From assembly GCF_015594545.1 (NCBI RefSeq), contig NZ_JADIIO010000001.1, positions 2,046,001 through 2,110,000 on the forward strand: a DNA stretch of 64,000 bases, read 5' to 3'. Shown here in pieces: positions 17,333 through 27,261 of this stretch. Each line of letters opens with the position of its first letter. The stretch's first letter is position 1. Below the pieces are notes generated by a model. The model searched no databases. It was not told the DNA's origin and was given only the letters and a program-made list of their open reading frames with translations. The position numbers and the translations under genes are program-made. The DNA is from Staphylococcus durrellii. Lineage in GTDB: Bacteria; Bacillota; Bacilli; Staphylococcales; Staphylococcaceae.

Positions 17333-19000
17333 TTACATTGATTCTGGTGCTTGAACGCCAACTAAATGTAATGAATTGTGTAACGTTATTTTTACAGCTT
17401 CTATTAAAGCAACAAGCGCTGTAGTTTTAGCTTCATCATCAGTTAACACTTTTTCATCATTGTAAAATTTATGGAAGTGTGAAGCTAAATCTTGAATATA
17501 ATTTGTAATACGATGCGGCGCTCTATGGCTTGCTGCACTCTCAATAGTAGGTTCAAAGTCAGCTACTTTTTTCAACAATTCTATTGCTTTATCGTTGGTA
17601 ATCAATGATAAATCTGCATCTGCTGAAGGTTTGATACCTCTTTCAGCCGCTTGTTTTAAAATTGAACAAATACGAGCATGTGCATATTGCGCATAATAAA
17701 CCGGATTATCTTGTGATTCTTGTTTAGCCAATTCCATATCAAAATCAAAATGAGTATCAGAACTACGCATTGTTAAGAAGTAACGTGCTGAATCTACGCC
17801 CACTTCGTCCATAATTTCACGCAACGTAATAGCATTACCTGTACGCTTACTCATTTTAACTTCTTGGCCATCTTGCATTAAACGTACAACTTGCATAATT
17901 TGTATTTCTAAACGGTCACTATCTACACCAAATGTTTCCATTGCCGATTTAATACGATTAATATAACCATGATGGTCTGCACCAAATAAGTCTATTAAGA
18001 TATCGTTGCCACGTTGAATTTTGTCAAAATGATAAGCAATATCTGGTAGAAAGTATGTGTAAGTGCCATCTTTTTTAATTAGCACTCTATCTTTATCATC
18101 TTTAAAATCGGTAGTTCTTAACCAAGTTGCTCCATCTTTTTCATAAGTGTAACCTAAATCAGCCATTTTATTTAATACTTCAGTAATTTCGTTTTGTTCA
18201 TAAAGAGAGGTTTCACTAAACCAACTATCATAGTGAATATTAAAATCAACTAAGTCTTTTTTTAATTTTTCCATTTCATAAGAAACACCAAGCTGTCTAA
18301 ACGTTTTAATACGCTCATCTTCTGGTAAGTCTTTAAGTTCTGGTTGTTTCTCTGCCAAATCTTTACCAATATTAATGATGTCTTTACCATGATAACCATC
18401 TTTTGGCATTTCGTGACTTGTATCGCCTAATGCTTCAAAATAACGTGCTTCTATTGAAAGAGCTAAATTAGTAATTTGGTTACCTGCATCATTAATATAA
18501 TATTCTCTAGTTACGTTATAACCTGCAGCATCTAATAAATTACATAAAGTATCACCGACTGCTGCATTACGCGCATGCCCAATATGTAAATCACCTGTGG
18601 GGTTAGCTGACACGAACTCAACCAGTACACTTTCTTTACTATTAGGCGTTACATGACCAAAGTCGTTTCCTTTATTAATTGCTTCAGGAATAACTTCTGT
18701 TAAATATGAATTATCTAAATAAAAGTTTATAAAACCGGGGCCTGCGATTGCCACTTCTTTAACATGCGCTTTCGTTGTATCTAAATTATCGACGATAGCT
18801 TGTGCAATTTCACGTGGATTACGTTTAGCTAATTTAGTTAAAACCATTGCTATATTTGAAGCATAATCTCCATTTTTATTATCTTTTGGCGTTTCAATTT
18901 TAACTTCAGGCATCTCACTCGCATCAATAAGTTGAGCCTGTTCGATGCTATTTTTAATTTCATCAATAAGTGTCTGTTTCACTTGATCAATTATGTTCAT
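17333..19000 (-). CDS. argS: Arginyl-tRNA synthetase
   Basis: 555-residue class I synthetase that charges tRNA-Arg. Add1 domain at the N-terminus; 'HIGH' in '[13 protein letters not shown]'; 'KMSKR' in '[12 protein letters not shown]'; C-terminal anticodon-binding DALR region ('[14 protein letters not shown]', 'LLRLV'-like end). The start at 19000 gives the staphylococcal N-terminus '[11 protein letters not shown]'; the longer frame to 19072 lies inside the DUF1934 gene. It overlaps that upstream gene by 14 bp, so the two are co-transcribed. Confidence 0.97.
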   Translation of the reverse strand: MNIIDQVKQTLIDEIKNSIEQAQLIDASEMPEVKIETPKDNKNGDYASNIAMVLTKLAKRNPREIAQAIVDNLDTTKAHVKEVAIAGPGFINFYLDNSYLTEVIPEAINKGNDFGHVTPNSKESVLVEFVSANPTGDLHIGHARNAAVGDTLCNLLDAAGYNVTREYYINDAGNQITNLALSIEARYFEALGDTSHEMPKDGYHGKDIINIGKDLAEKQPELKDLPEDERIKTFRQLGVSYEMEKLKKDLVDFNIHYDSWFSETSLYEQNEITEVLNKMADLGYTYEKDGATWLRTTDFKDDKDRVLIKKDGTYTYFLPDIAYHFDKIQRGNDILIDLFGADHHGYINRIKSAMETFGVDSDRLEIQIMQVVRLMQDGQEVKMSKRTGNAITLREIMDEVGVDSARYFLTMRSSDTHFDFDMELAKQESQDNPVYYAQYAHARICSILKQAAERGIKPSADADLSLITNDKAIELLKKVADFEPTIESAASHRAPHRITNYIQDLASHFHKFYNDEKVLTDDEAKTTALVALIEAVKITLHNSLHLVGVQAPESM

Positions 19001-19427
19001 TTTCACTTTGCTCCTTATAAGTAATTTCAAATTGGTATGTGCCCATTTTTTCTTCCTCTTGCCATAGATCATAATGTACTTTTAATTTTCCACCATTGTC
19101 CGTTACAAAATGTAAAATAGAGTGTGTGCGTACTGTCAATGGTATACGTCCGCCACCTACTTCATATAACGTAAAAGTATCTTCACCTTCAACAAAATGA
19201 AGATTCATATTAATATCACCTTTACGTATAATTTTTACGCCCGATTGTTCAATTTTAATTGTAACTTTCACTGTGGCGTCATCGATAACTTCTTGATAAC
19301 GTATAAATTCAGCATTACGTTTTGACCAAGTTCCATGCGTTTTAAATGAAAACTTATTCTTTTCATCTAATTGTTTAACCACTTGTTTTGTTTGTATGTC
19401 CACATTGTAGTCCAATGCTCGTTTCAC
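18987..19427 (-). CDS. DUF1934 (YwiB-like) protein
   Basis: About 146 residues, a lipocalin-like beta-barrel of the DUF1934 family; B. subtilis YwiB also sits next to argS. The likely start is GTG 19427, because the family begins about here and an extended -10 box at 19455-19463 puts the transcript start near 19450; a longer frame to 19451 exists. Family features: '[19 protein letters not shown]' and '[24 protein letters not shown]'. Function unknown. It overlaps argS by 14 bp. Confidence 0.82.
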   Translation of the reverse strand: MKRALDYNVDIQTKQVVKQLDEKNKFSFKTHGTWSKRNAEFIRYQEVIDDATVKVTIKIEQSGVKIIRKGDINMNLHFVEGEDTFTLYEVGGGRIPLTVRTHSILHFVTDNGGKLKVHYDLWQEEEKMGTYQFEITYKEQSENEHN

Positions 19428-19454
19428 CCTAATCTCATTAAAATAATACACACA

Positions 19455-19463
19455 ATTATAGCA
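19455..19463 (-). promoter_or_regulatory. Extended -10 promoter for DUF1934-argS
   Basis: TGCTATAAT on the minus strand (TGn plus perfect TATAAT). The -35 is poor, as expected for an extended -10 promoter. It gives a short leader before GTG 19427. Confidence 0.6.
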
Positions 19464-19537
19464 TAATTTATATATGCAATACAGTTGTGATATTGTTTAG
19501 CAATAAAAAGAAGCTAAGTATAAATTACTATACTTAA

Positions 19538-19570
19538 AGGCTCAACCAAAATTATTAGTCAGTTGAACCT
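19538..19570 (-). terminator. Terminator of the ywhD gene
   Basis: On the minus strand AGGTTCAAC pairs with GTTGAGCCT (9 bp, one G-U) and is followed by a short TTTAAG. Moderate strength. A similar CGGTTCAA/TTGAGCCG stem occurs at 22249-22287. Confidence 0.6.
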
Positions 19571-19633
19571 CTATATAGTAAATCTATATTAAAAAATACA
19601 CATTTTCTAATATGTTACTTAGCTTCATATAAT

Positions 19634-20146
19634 TTATTTAGTTGTTAATGCTTGATGTAATTCCTCGGTAGAGTTATGCCACATTTCAGCATTGTGTTGT
19701 TCTAAAAATTCTTTTAAAACTTTTTTATTGTCGTCGCCGATTTGGTCAACAACAATTTGACGCTTCATCGATTTGTCCATCATATTAACATGTTCCGGCA
19801 TACTTTTATAACCACGTCTTATCTTTTTATTAACCATTAAATAACAAGCAGTTACGCCAGCGTAATATGGACCATGTTCACCACGTTCCGTAGTAACCCA
19901 GCATAGCCAATATTCTTTAGCACCCTCTACATTTACTGTATCCTTGTCCTTAATCCATTTAACGCCTTTTTCTACGCTAGCTCGCGCGTGCATACCACCA
20001 ATATCAATAAATGCTTCCTTGTTTTCTACATCTATAAACACTGGCGCTATATTATCTAAACTAATAGAACCTATATTTGTTCCTTTATGACCATCAAGCG
20101 GGTCATTTTTTATAATATTAAATTTAAATCCTTTATTTTCAGCCAC
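19634..20146 (-). CDS. ywhD: YwhD family protein
   Basis: 170 residues matching the YwhD family of Bacillales. Recognisable parts: 'NDPLDGHKGTNIGSISLDNIAPV', 'GGMHARASVEKGVKW' and 'RGEHGPYYAGVTACYLMVNKKIRRGYKSMPEHVNMMDKSMK' (read as two pieces). It is soluble and without known catalytic motifs; the function is unknown to me. GGAGG lies before the ATG. It is monocistronic, downstream of the HD phosphohydrolase gene. Confidence 0.82.
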   Translation of the reverse strand: MAENKGFKFNIIKNDPLDGHKGTNIGSISLDNIAPVFIDVENKEAFIDIGGMHARASVEKGVKWIKDKDTVNVEGAKEYWLCWVTTERGEHGPYYAGVTACYLMVNKKIRRGYKSMPEHVNMMDKSMKRQIVVDQIGDDNKKVLKEFLEQHNAEMWHNSTEELHQALTTK

Positions 20147-20220
20147 TAGGTGTGCACCTCCAATATTTATCTTTATAACTTACAGCAATATTAAAATATA
20201 TCAACTTCCATGACAATATA

Positions 20221-21519
20221 TTAATTTAATTCGTTTAAAATACTAATAATAGCATTACGTATATTATCATCTGTAACATCACTAATTAATTCTTTAGGAT
20301 AATAAAGCTTATAATCTTCTCTATTTATACCAGTAATGCTAGAAATAACTAATGATTCATTACTTATTTCCCTTATAGTGCCGTTTCTTCTAAGCAAATG
20401 TATTGGTTGGCGATTAGAACCCGGTCGGTCATAATCATATGGTAAATCTGTAAATGATTCGCTGACGAAATAATAATTAGGGTCTATACCTGCTTGCAAG
20501 AAAAGATCAGTCAATTCTGTAATAGTAATAATCGAACCATCAAACGGCATGTATTTAAATAGGTCCCTATTGATAAATCGACGGGCTAAATCACTTAATA
20601 TAGCATCATCTTCATTAACCCATGCTTTTAAATAATATTGCACTACAATTTCATCTAAATCAACATATTGCTCGATAGTAATCGTTTCTTCAAAAAATGG
20701 TATGAAATCAGTCGGATGCATTTTAAATTTATAGCCTTCATTGTATAATTGCTTAGCTCTTTTCAAGCAATTATTTAATAATACCTCTCCGCCTCTACTA
20801 ACTGGGTGGAAATAAATTTGCCAATACATTTGATAGCGGCTCATGATGAAATTCTCTACAGCATGCATACCGCTCTCTTTAATCAACACCTCATCTTTGG
20901 ATGGGCGCATTAATCTTAAAATACGTTCCATATCAAATTGGCCATAAGAAACACCTGTAAAATAAGCATCCCTTTGCAAATAATCCATTCTGTCAGCATC
21001 AATTTGTGAAGAAATCATAGAAATTACTAATTTATTATCATGTGTTTTATTAATTACATCAGCTACTTCTTGAGGAAATGAAGGCGACACGCGAGACAAT
21101 ACTTCATTCACCTCTGTCGCCCCCGTAATAATAGCCTGTGTAAAAGCCTCATGATCTGTATTAAATATCTTTTCAAAGCTATGAGAAAAAGGACCGTGGC
21201 CTAAATCATGTAACAATGCTGCACATAAAGCTAAAGGCGCATCTTTATCGTCCCACGCCTCACTACCAGAAAATGATTCATCTATGAGTCGACGTACAAT
21301 TTCATATACACCTAGCGAATGGCCAAAGCGGCTATGTTCTGCTGTATGAAATGATAGATATAGTGTTCCCAATTGTTTAATTCTTCTTAAGCGCTGAAAC
21401 TCTTTTGTTTTAATCAAGTCCCAAACTATTTGATTTTTGACATGAACATATCTATGAATAGGATCTTTAAATACTTTTTCTTCTGGTAATTGCTGTGAAG
21501 CATATGTTGAATATGTCAA
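20221..21519 (-). CDS. HD-domain phosphohydrolase (YwfO-like, dNTPase-related)
   Basis: 432 residues with an N-terminal HD domain: 'HSRFGHSLGVYE' gives the first His, 'LLHDLGHGPFSHS' the HD pair, and 'SQIDADRMDYL' the last Asp. The family includes dGTPase-like dNTP triphosphohydrolases. The start is TTG 21519, placed 6 bp after AGGAGG; an in-frame GTG at 21537 lies before the SD. It probably acts in dNTP pool control. The C-terminal half is family-specific. Confidence 0.87.
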   Translation of the reverse strand: MTYSTYASQQLPEEKVFKDPIHRYVHVKNQIVWDLIKTKEFQRLRRIKQLGTLYLSFHTAEHSRFGHSLGVYEIVRRLIDESFSGSEAWDDKDAPLALCAALLHDLGHGPFSHSFEKIFNTDHEAFTQAIITGATEVNEVLSRVSPSFPQEVADVINKTHDNKLVISMISSQIDADRMDYLQRDAYFTGVSYGQFDMERILRLMRPSKDEVLIKESGMHAVENFIMSRYQMYWQIYFHPVSRGGEVLLNNCLKRAKQLYNEGYKFKMHPTDFIPFFEETITIEQYVDLDEIVVQYYLKAWVNEDDAILSDLARRFINRDLFKYMPFDGSIITITELTDLFLQAGIDPNYYFVSESFTDLPYDYDRPGSNRQPIHLLRRNGTIREISNESLVISSITGINREDYKLYYPKELISDVTDDNIRNAIISILNELN

Positions 21520-21545
21520 AATTGTCCTCCTGTTCACTCACAATA

Positions 21546-22025
21546 CTAATTAAAAGTCTTATACATTAACGCTAAATTCATGGTCTCGCCATACATAACA
21601 TGTTTATAAGAACGTAAAATTTCAAACCCTTTATTTTTATAGAAATTTACAGCTTCTTCATTTTGATTATCGACTTCAAGATAAACTTCGTTATACTTAC
21701 CTTTGAATTGTGCTAAACCTTGGTCTAATAACTCAGAACCATAACCATGATGTTGTGAAACTGGCGTAACGTAATGTGCTGATAAATAAAGTTCTTTTCC
21801 ATAAATAAAATTTGCAAAGCCAATAATTTCATTATCCGCTTCGACAACTAGGAAAAGTTGTTCTTGCATTCTTTTAATTAAGTGTTGCTCATTATATGAA
21901 GCAGCTAGCAGTTCATTAACTGTTGTAGCCGCATAAATATTTAAATATGTGTTATACCAAGCCTTTGTTGCGACATCTCTGATGCCTAAAACATCATTTG
22001 GCGTTGCTTCTCTAACTGTATACAT
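21546..22025 (-). CDS. GNAT-family N-acetyltransferase
   Basis: 159 residues with the GNAT fold: 'LYLSAHYVTPVSQHHGYGSELLDQGLAQF' contains the acetyl-CoA pyrophosphate loop (Q-x-x-G-x-G), followed by 'VNFYKNKGFEI'. It resembles PaiA-type polyamine acetyltransferases, but the substrate is not established. AGGGGGA precedes the ATG. It lies 26 bp upstream of the HD gene in the same direction and may be co-transcribed with it. Confidence 0.85.
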   Translation of the reverse strand: MYTVREATPNDVLGIRDVATKAWYNTYLNIYAATTVNELLAASYNEQHLIKRMQEQLFLVVEADNEIIGFANFIYGKELYLSAHYVTPVSQHHGYGSELLDQGLAQFKGKYNEVYLEVDNQNEEAVNFYKNKGFEILRSYKHVMYGETMNLALMYKTFN

Positions 22026-22248
22026 GTTGTTGTCCCCCTATAAGATATAGGCTAATAATGTATTTATTATAACATAACTCTAATATTCAAAATATAATAT
22101 TCAATTAAACTATTGTTGTAAAAGTCAATTACACTAAAATGTGTGTCACGTTATTATCAAATTCAATATAAAACATGTGGATATATTGTTTGATCTTGTT
22201 ATTTAACGAGCTTAGTTTACGATTAAAAATACGTGATTAATATAAAAA

Positions 22249-22287
22249 CCCGGCTCAACTATTCCTTGAATCATTAATTGAACCGAG
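22249..22287 (-). terminator. Terminator of the reductase pair
   Basis: On the minus strand CTCGGTTCAA pairs completely with TTGAGCCGGG (with G-U pairs) and is followed by TTTTTAT. It lies 37 bp past the stop at 22324. The rest of 22026-22323 is AT-rich with no ORF. Confidence 0.82.
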
Positions 22288-22323
22288 TGTGTATAAAATA
22301 TATAATCTATTAAATTTATTAGC

Positions 22324-22860
22324 TTACTTTAAAGTTTCTTGCCATTCTTTGGCACGATTTAATGCATATGAATCTTTGACAATATCTCCCGGTTTCTCAG
22401 CTGTACCAATAATATATCCTTTAAGTTGACCACCTAAAAATTCTAAACTGTATTTCATTTGAGAAATGCACGGTTTAGCTTTCACTTTAGGAAAATCTCC
22501 ACCTACCAAAATCATTCTAAAATCTTTCCTAGACATTTGTTCTTTAAAATCTGAATAGCGCTTATCTATTAGCGTTTCAGACCAGTGGTCGATAAATGCT
22601 TTCATCGACGCTGAGACACTATACCAATATACGGGTGACGCGAAAATTACAGTATCACTTGCTAACACTTTATCAATAATACTTTGATAATCGTCTTGAT
22701 AACTTTCAATTGAACCTTCTTCATGGCGCATGTCTCTTACTGGATTTAGTTGATATTGTGTTAAATCAATCCAGTCGTACTCATGTCCTTCTAATGCAAA
22801 TTGAGCTAATTGAGCAGTGTTGCCTTCTGATCTACTACCTCCAAACAAAACTGTAATCAT
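22324..22860 (-). CDS. NADPH-dependent FMN reductase family protein
   Basis: 178-residue flavodoxin-like protein. The FMN phosphate loop is 'GGSRSEGNTAQL', and 'FASPVYWYSVSASMKAFIDHW' is the isoalloxazine-side motif of the NAD(P)H:FMN/quinone reductase family. It follows an aldo-keto reductase gene by 17 bp, forming a two-gene redox operon, possibly for quinones or carbonyl stress (inference). Confidence 0.88.
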   Translation of the reverse strand: MITVLFGGSRSEGNTAQLAQFALEGHEYDWIDLTQYQLNPVRDMRHEEGSIESYQDDYQSIIDKVLASDTVIFASPVYWYSVSASMKAFIDHWSETLIDKRYSDFKEQMSRKDFRMILVGGDFPKVKAKPCISQMKYSLEFLGGQLKGYIIGTAEKPGDIVKDSYALNRAKEWQETLK

Positions 22861-22877
22861 AATATACTCCTTTGTTT

Positions 22878-23816
22878 TTATTTATTTACAGGGAATAATT
22901 CTTCAATTTGTTCAATTTCAGCTTGAGTTAATTTTACATCTACAGCTGTTAAATTATCTACAACTTGATAAGGTTTTTTCGCACCTGGTATAACAACATC
23001 TAATGACGGCTTAGTTAAATAATATGACAAGATTACGTGTGCTACATCAACGTTGTGATTATCTGCTATGCCTCTTAATTTATCTACTTTTGCTAAGTTT
23101 TCTTTAAACTTTTCTCCTTGGAACTCTGGATTCTCAGCACGCAAATCATCAAATTGTGAATTTTCGTTATATTTACCTGCCAACAATCCTGAAACAAGCG
23201 GGAAATATGGAATGAAAGTTATATTATTCTCTGCAGTATATTTTAATATGTCTTCATTCTCTCTATTTAGTAAATTATATTCAAGTTGCACAACATCTAC
23301 GTCATTATTTTTATTAGCTTCTTTTAATTGTTCTAAAGTGAAATTTGAAACACCTATTGCTTTAATTTTACCTTCATCTTTTAATTCTTTTAAAGCGGCA
23401 ACGGCTTCATCTTTAGGCGTATTCTCGTCTGGAAAATGAATATAATATAAATCAATGTAGTCTAATTGCAAGCGCTGAAGACTATTTAATACTTGTTCTT
23501 TTAAAAATTCAGGTTTATTTGAAAAGTGTACATTATTATCATCATCAAAATAATGCGCGCCTTTTGTCGCAATCGCAAATGCCTCTCTTGGAAATTCTTT
23601 AACCGCTTCTCCTACTAATTCTTCGGAACGACCAGGTCCATAAATATAAGCAGTGTCTAATAAATCCATACCATTTCTAATAGCAGTACGTACGACTTCT
23701 TTTCCCTGTTCTTCATCCAAATCTTTATATAAATTGTGACCACCTACAGCATTCGTTCCAAGGGCTATAGGGAATACCTTTACGTCAGACTTACCTAATG
23801 TGACTTTGTTGACCAT
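22878..23816 (-). CDS. Aldo/keto reductase
   Basis: 312-residue TIM-barrel AKR. The catalytic tetrad is visible: Asp and Tyr in '[15 protein letters not shown]', Lys in 'IATKGAHY', His in 'YYIHFPD'. The NADPH site is at the C-terminus ('[16 protein letters not shown]'). YhdN-like. The SD AAAGGAG precedes the ATG. Substrate unknown; reduction of aldehydes is likely. Confidence 0.92.
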   Translation of the reverse strand: MVNKVTLGKSDVKVFPIALGTNAVGGHNLYKDLDEEQGKEVVRTAIRNGMDLLDTAYIYGPGRSEELVGEAVKEFPREAFAIATKGAHYFDDDNNVHFSNKPEFLKEQVLNSLQRLQLDYIDLYYIHFPDENTPKDEAVAALKELKDEGKIKAIGVSNFTLEQLKEANKNNDVDVVQLEYNLLNRENEDILKYTAENNITFIPYFPLVSGLLAGKYNENSQFDDLRAENPEFQGEKFKENLAKVDKLRGIADNHNVDVAHVILSYYLTKPSLDVVIPGAKKPYQVVDNLTAVDVKLTQAEIEQIEELFPVNK

Positions 23817-23949
23817 ATATAAACATCTCCTTTTTAAAGTATTATTACCTATTTTAACTAAATCTAACCAAGAACAATAATAAGATGCCCATATTTAAAA
23901 AAATGATTTCAACACTTGATAATGTCGAAACCATTTTTTATTTATTGTG

Positions 23950-24282
23950 TTATTTTCTTCGTGCAAATTTTTCTTTGAGCTTACGATCTTGTTCTTCTTT
24001 ACGTCTTTTACGTTCCTCGTTACGTTTTCTTAGCCTTTCCTCTTCTTCAGGATCTCTAGGCTTTTCTAATTGTTTTTGAATTTTATCAATAAGTTCTTCT
24101 TCTGTTAATGCAGCGATAGGCCGATTGTTTACGAAGGTGAAAGTTTTGCGACGACCTGGTCCACAATATGATTGACAGCCTATTTCAATTTCGGCATTTT
24201 CATCTAGTTTAGCCAATTTCTTAGTTAATGACTTACAATTGACCGCTTGGCAATCATCACAAATTAAAAACTTATTTTGCAC
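23950..24282 (-). CDS. DUF1450 (YuzB-like) protein with long charged tail
   Basis: 110 residues. The first 75 match DUF1450: '[13 protein letters not shown]', '[21 protein letters not shown]' and '[15 protein letters not shown]', with four to five Cys that may bind a metal or cluster. The last 35 residues are almost only Glu, Arg and Lys ('[19 protein letters not shown]'), likely a single long helix. YuzB itself has no such tail. The tail could bind nucleic acid or the ribosome (inference). Monocistronic. Confidence 0.78.
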   Translation of the reverse strand: MQNKFLICDDCQAVNCKSLTKKLAKLDENAEIEIGCQSYCGPGRRKTFTFVNNRPIAALTEEELIDKIQKQLEKPRDPEEEERLRKRNEERKRRKEEQDRKLKEKFARRK

Positions 24283-24426
24283 CTTCAGTACCTCCCATCA
24301 AGCGTTAATTGTTTATATATGTATAGTGTAGCTTTATTTGATTAACCAATTTAACTTTATTTATTGTACTCTAATTGCTCATAATTTCAAGTTATAATTA
24401 GTTTTTTTCTTATTGGAAATATAATT

Positions 24427-24458
24427 AAATCGACCGATGTAATTAACACGGTCGATTT
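24427..24458 (-). terminator. Terminator of the sugar-oxidoreductase operon
   Basis: AAATCGACCG / CGGTCGATTT, a 10-bp perfect stem with a 12-base loop, 22 bp after the last gene. The T-run on the minus strand is short (TTTAATTAT). Confidence 0.72.
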
Positions 24459-24479
24459 ATTGAAGGGGTGTTATTAATA

Positions 24480-25448
24480 TTAAGTCCACCATAAATCTGG
24501 TGCAGGTTCTTCGATATTAACACTATTTAAATTGGTTACAGCTTTTTGGAATCCCTCGTCAATAGACATGATTGGGTCTTCATGTTCAATACTAACAACA
24601 TAATCATAACCATACATACGCAATGCACTAATAATATTTCCCCACAAACTCGGAGCATGTCCATAACCTACTGTTCTGAAAGTCCATGCACGTGTTTTAA
24701 CTTCACTATATGGTTGCATATCAGTTAAGCCATACATATTCACATTTTCTTGATCTATATAAGTATCTTTAGCATGGAAATGATGAATAGCGTTTGCTTC
24801 GCCTAAAATTTTAATAGCTGCTATTGGGTCGATACCTTGCCACCATAAATGACTAGGGTCAAGATTGGCTCCTAATGCATCATTAGTAGCTTCTCTAAGT
24901 TTTAAAAGCGTATAAGGTGTATGCACTAAAAATCCAGCATGCAATTCAATGCCAATTTTGACATCATGGTTTTTAGCGAATTGAGCTGCTTCCTTCCAAT
25001 AAGGAATTAATTTTTCTTCCCATTGCCATTTTAAAATCTTAGAATACTCAGTTGGCCATGGCGTTACAGGCCAATTTGGGTATTGTGCATTCTCGTCTGA
25101 ACCAGCAACACCTGAAAATGTGTTGACGACTGGAACATCTAATAATGAAGCTAATTGAACTGTCTTTTTGAATGTTTCATGTGCTCGTGTTGCCTGCTCT
25201 TTATCAGGTGAAATTGGATTATCATGACAACTAAAAGCACTTATCATTAGTCCTCGTTGATGTATTGTGTTGATAAATTGTTGTCGTAGCTTTTCGTCTT
25301 TTAATAATGCATCGACATCACAAAAATCATTACCTGGATTACCACCTGTACCTATTTCGACCGCTTTAACACCGGCTTTAGCTACGTGGTCTAGCATTTC
25401 TTCGAATTGTTTATCTTGAAACAATACACTAAATACACCTATTTTCAT
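24480..25448 (-). CDS. Sugar phosphate isomerase/epimerase-type TIM-barrel protein
   Basis: 322 residues of the AP-endonuclease-2/xylose-isomerase-like fold. Metal ligands are visible: Glu in 'KIGIELHAG', Asp-His in 'ANLDPSHLWW', His in 'IHHFHAKD', and Glu in 'VVSIEHEDP'. Family members act on keto-sugars, as isomerases, epimerases or, in 3-keto-glycoside pathways, as lyases/hydrolases. It is the last gene of an operon with two Gfo/Idh dehydrogenases and a ThuA protein, 20 bp after its neighbour. No kinase or transporter is linked. Confidence 0.87.
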   Translation of the reverse strand: MKIGVFSVLFQDKQFEEMLDHVAKAGVKAVEIGTGGNPGNDFCDVDALLKDEKLRQQFINTIHQRGLMISAFSCHDNPISPDKEQATRAHETFKKTVQLASLLDVPVVNTFSGVAGSDENAQYPNWPVTPWPTEYSKILKWQWEEKLIPYWKEAAQFAKNHDVKIGIELHAGFLVHTPYTLLKLREATNDALGANLDPSHLWWQGIDPIAAIKILGEANAIHHFHAKDTYIDQENVNMYGLTDMQPYSEVKTRAWTFRTVGYGHAPSLWGNIISALRMYGYDYVVSIEHEDPIMSIDEGFQKAVTNLNSVNIEEPAPDLWWT

Positions 25449-25468
25449 TATTATTCCTCCTTGAAAGC

Positions 25469-26512
25469 CTAATTATTTAATCGTACAGCCTCGCCATTTT
25501 CATCACTTTGGTAAATCGCTTGAATGATAGCATTGACTTTTAATGCTTCGTCCGGCTGTACGATTAATCTTTCTCTTCCTAGACAGCTATTGACAAAATT
25601 CAGTGCTTGCCTTTGCGCTGCCATCATTTCATTATGTTCTGCTTCTGCAGTTTCAGTTACAATCGTGCCATATTTAGGCGCATAAGTTTCAAATGGATAG
25701 ACGTTTAAACCACCAGCGACACCGGAAATGCTAATATGCATTTTATCTTCTTTAATATTTGCAGACCACGAGCATTCAAACTGCATAGATGAGCCATTAT
25801 CAAAAGTTATAAAGCTTGTTACATGGTCATCCACATCAAATGTTTGGTAATCAATTTCACCCCATTCATTCAATTGATTAGGTGTTTTGCTTAGTTTGTT
25901 ATATGTTTTGCCTAATACATTTACCGGATTTACTTCCCCTAATAACCACAACGCTAAATCTAGAAAATGACAGCCGTAATCGATTAGACTACCGCCACCT
26001 TGCAATGATTTATTTGTAAAAACGCCCCAACCTGGAACTTTTCTCCGTCGTAACGCTTGTACTCTTATTACTAATGGTTCACCAACGGTATTAGCTTCGA
26101 TTGCTAATTTAGACTTAATAGCCGCATCAGTAAACCGATAGTGATAACCAATTGCTAATAACTTATTAGCTTGTTTCGCAACCGATAACATTTGTTGGCA
26201 TTCATCCACGCCCATCGCCATTGGTTTTTCACAAAATACGTGGACCCCTGCTTTTAATGCATTGATACTAATTTCAGCATGAAACTTATTTGGCGTACAA
26301 ATTGTTACAGCATCAACTCGTTCAAATAATTGTTCATAGTTTTTATATACATAGGGTATATCAAATTTACTAGCTACCGATTGAGCCAACTCATAGTTAA
26401 TGTCTTGTACTGCTATTATTTCTACTTGTTTATCTAATTCCTTATAAGTTGGAATATGTCTCCCTTGTGCAATACCACCTGCGCCTATAATGCCCATTTT
26501 TAACTTCTTCAT
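25469..26512 (-). CDS. Gfo/Idh/MocA-family oxidoreductase (second copy in operon)
   Basis: 347 residues. Rossmann motif '[15 protein letters not shown]', the 'CEKPMAMG' loop with the catalytic Lys (near 95), and '[24 protein letters not shown]' with the conserved D-x-x-x-H. These enzymes use NAD(P) to oxidise or reduce sugar hydroxyls, often at C3. Its start overlaps the ThuA stop by 4 bp (ATGA). It is a paralogue of 27262-28338, so the operon could oxidise and later re-reduce a sugar. Confidence 0.92.
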   Translation of the reverse strand: MKKLKMGIIGAGGIAQGRHIPTYKELDKQVEIIAVQDINYELAQSVASKFDIPYVYKNYEQLFERVDAVTICTPNKFHAEISINALKAGVHVFCEKPMAMGVDECQQMLSVAKQANKLLAIGYHYRFTDAAIKSKLAIEANTVGEPLVIRVQALRRRKVPGWGVFTNKSLQGGGSLIDYGCHFLDLALWLLGEVNPVNVLGKTYNKLSKTPNQLNEWGEIDYQTFDVDDHVTSFITFDNGSSMQFECSWSANIKEDKMHISISGVAGGLNVYPFETYAPKYGTIVTETAEAEHNEMMAAQRQALNFVNSCLGRERLIVQPDEALKVNAIIQAIYQSDENGEAVRLNN

Positions 26513-27240
26513 TGACTATCATCATTCTTAGGTTTAATAATTTCTAATGGTTGAGCATTGCCATAATGATGTTTAGGTGTATGCGTATTTTGCGCCCATT
26601 TTACCGCGTTATGAATAACTTGTTGAACTTGTTCATTATAGTAAGTGGGATAAGATTCATGGCCTGGTCTGAAATAAAATATTCTTCCATTACCACGTTT
26701 AAATGTGGCGCCACTTCTAAACACTTCGCCACCTTCAAACCAACTAATAAATACCGTTTCATCAGGGGTAGGAATGTCAAAATGCTCACCGTACATTTCC
26801 TCTTTATCCAATTCAATATAAGATGGTAAATTTGTAGTGATAGGATGTGTTGGGTCTACTACCCAAAGCCTTTCCTTTTCATCCGCCTCTCTCCATTTCA
26901 GATCACAAGAAGTGCCCATTAAACTTTTAAATATTTTCGAAAAATGACCAGAATGCAATACAATTAACCCCATGCCATCTAAAACATGTTGTTGAACGCG
27001 TGCAACTATGTCATCGTCAACTTCTTCATGTGCTTTGTGCCCCCACCAAATTAAGACATCAGTTTGTCCTAGAACACGCTCCGTTAAACCATGTTCCGGT
27101 TCATCTAATGTCGCTGTAGTAACATTGTGTTCCGTAGATAAAAAGCTAGCGATTACTTCGTGTATCCCTTGAGGATAAACTGCTTTTACTTGTTCATTTT
27201 CTTGTTCATGTCTATATTCATTCCACACAGTAATATTCAT
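26509..27240 (-). CDS. ThuA-like domain protein (trehalose-utilisation type)
   Basis: 243 residues of the glutamine-amidotransferase-like ThuA fold: '[12 protein letters not shown]' start, '[13 protein letters not shown]', '[18 protein letters not shown]', '[19 protein letters not shown]'. ThuA is linked to 3-ketotrehalose metabolism in rhizobia. ATG 27240 is chosen 9 bp after AAAGGGG; an in-frame TTG at 27249 lies too close to the SD. It is flanked by two Gfo/Idh dehydrogenases and overlaps the downstream one, a strong sign of one pathway. Confidence 0.88.
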   Translation of the reverse strand: MNITVWNEYRHEQENEQVKAVYPQGIHEVIASFLSTEHNVTTATLDEPEHGLTERVLGQTDVLIWWGHKAHEEVDDDIVARVQQHVLDGMGLIVLHSGHFSKIFKSLMGTSCDLKWREADEKERLWVVDPTHPITTNLPSYIELDKEEMYGEHFDIPTPDETVFISWFEGGEVFRSGATFKRGNGRIFYFRPGHESYPTYYNEQVQQVIHNAVKWAQNTHTPKHHYGNAQPLEIIKPKNDDSQ

Positions 27241-27261
27241 ACTAAACAACCCCTTTGCTAA

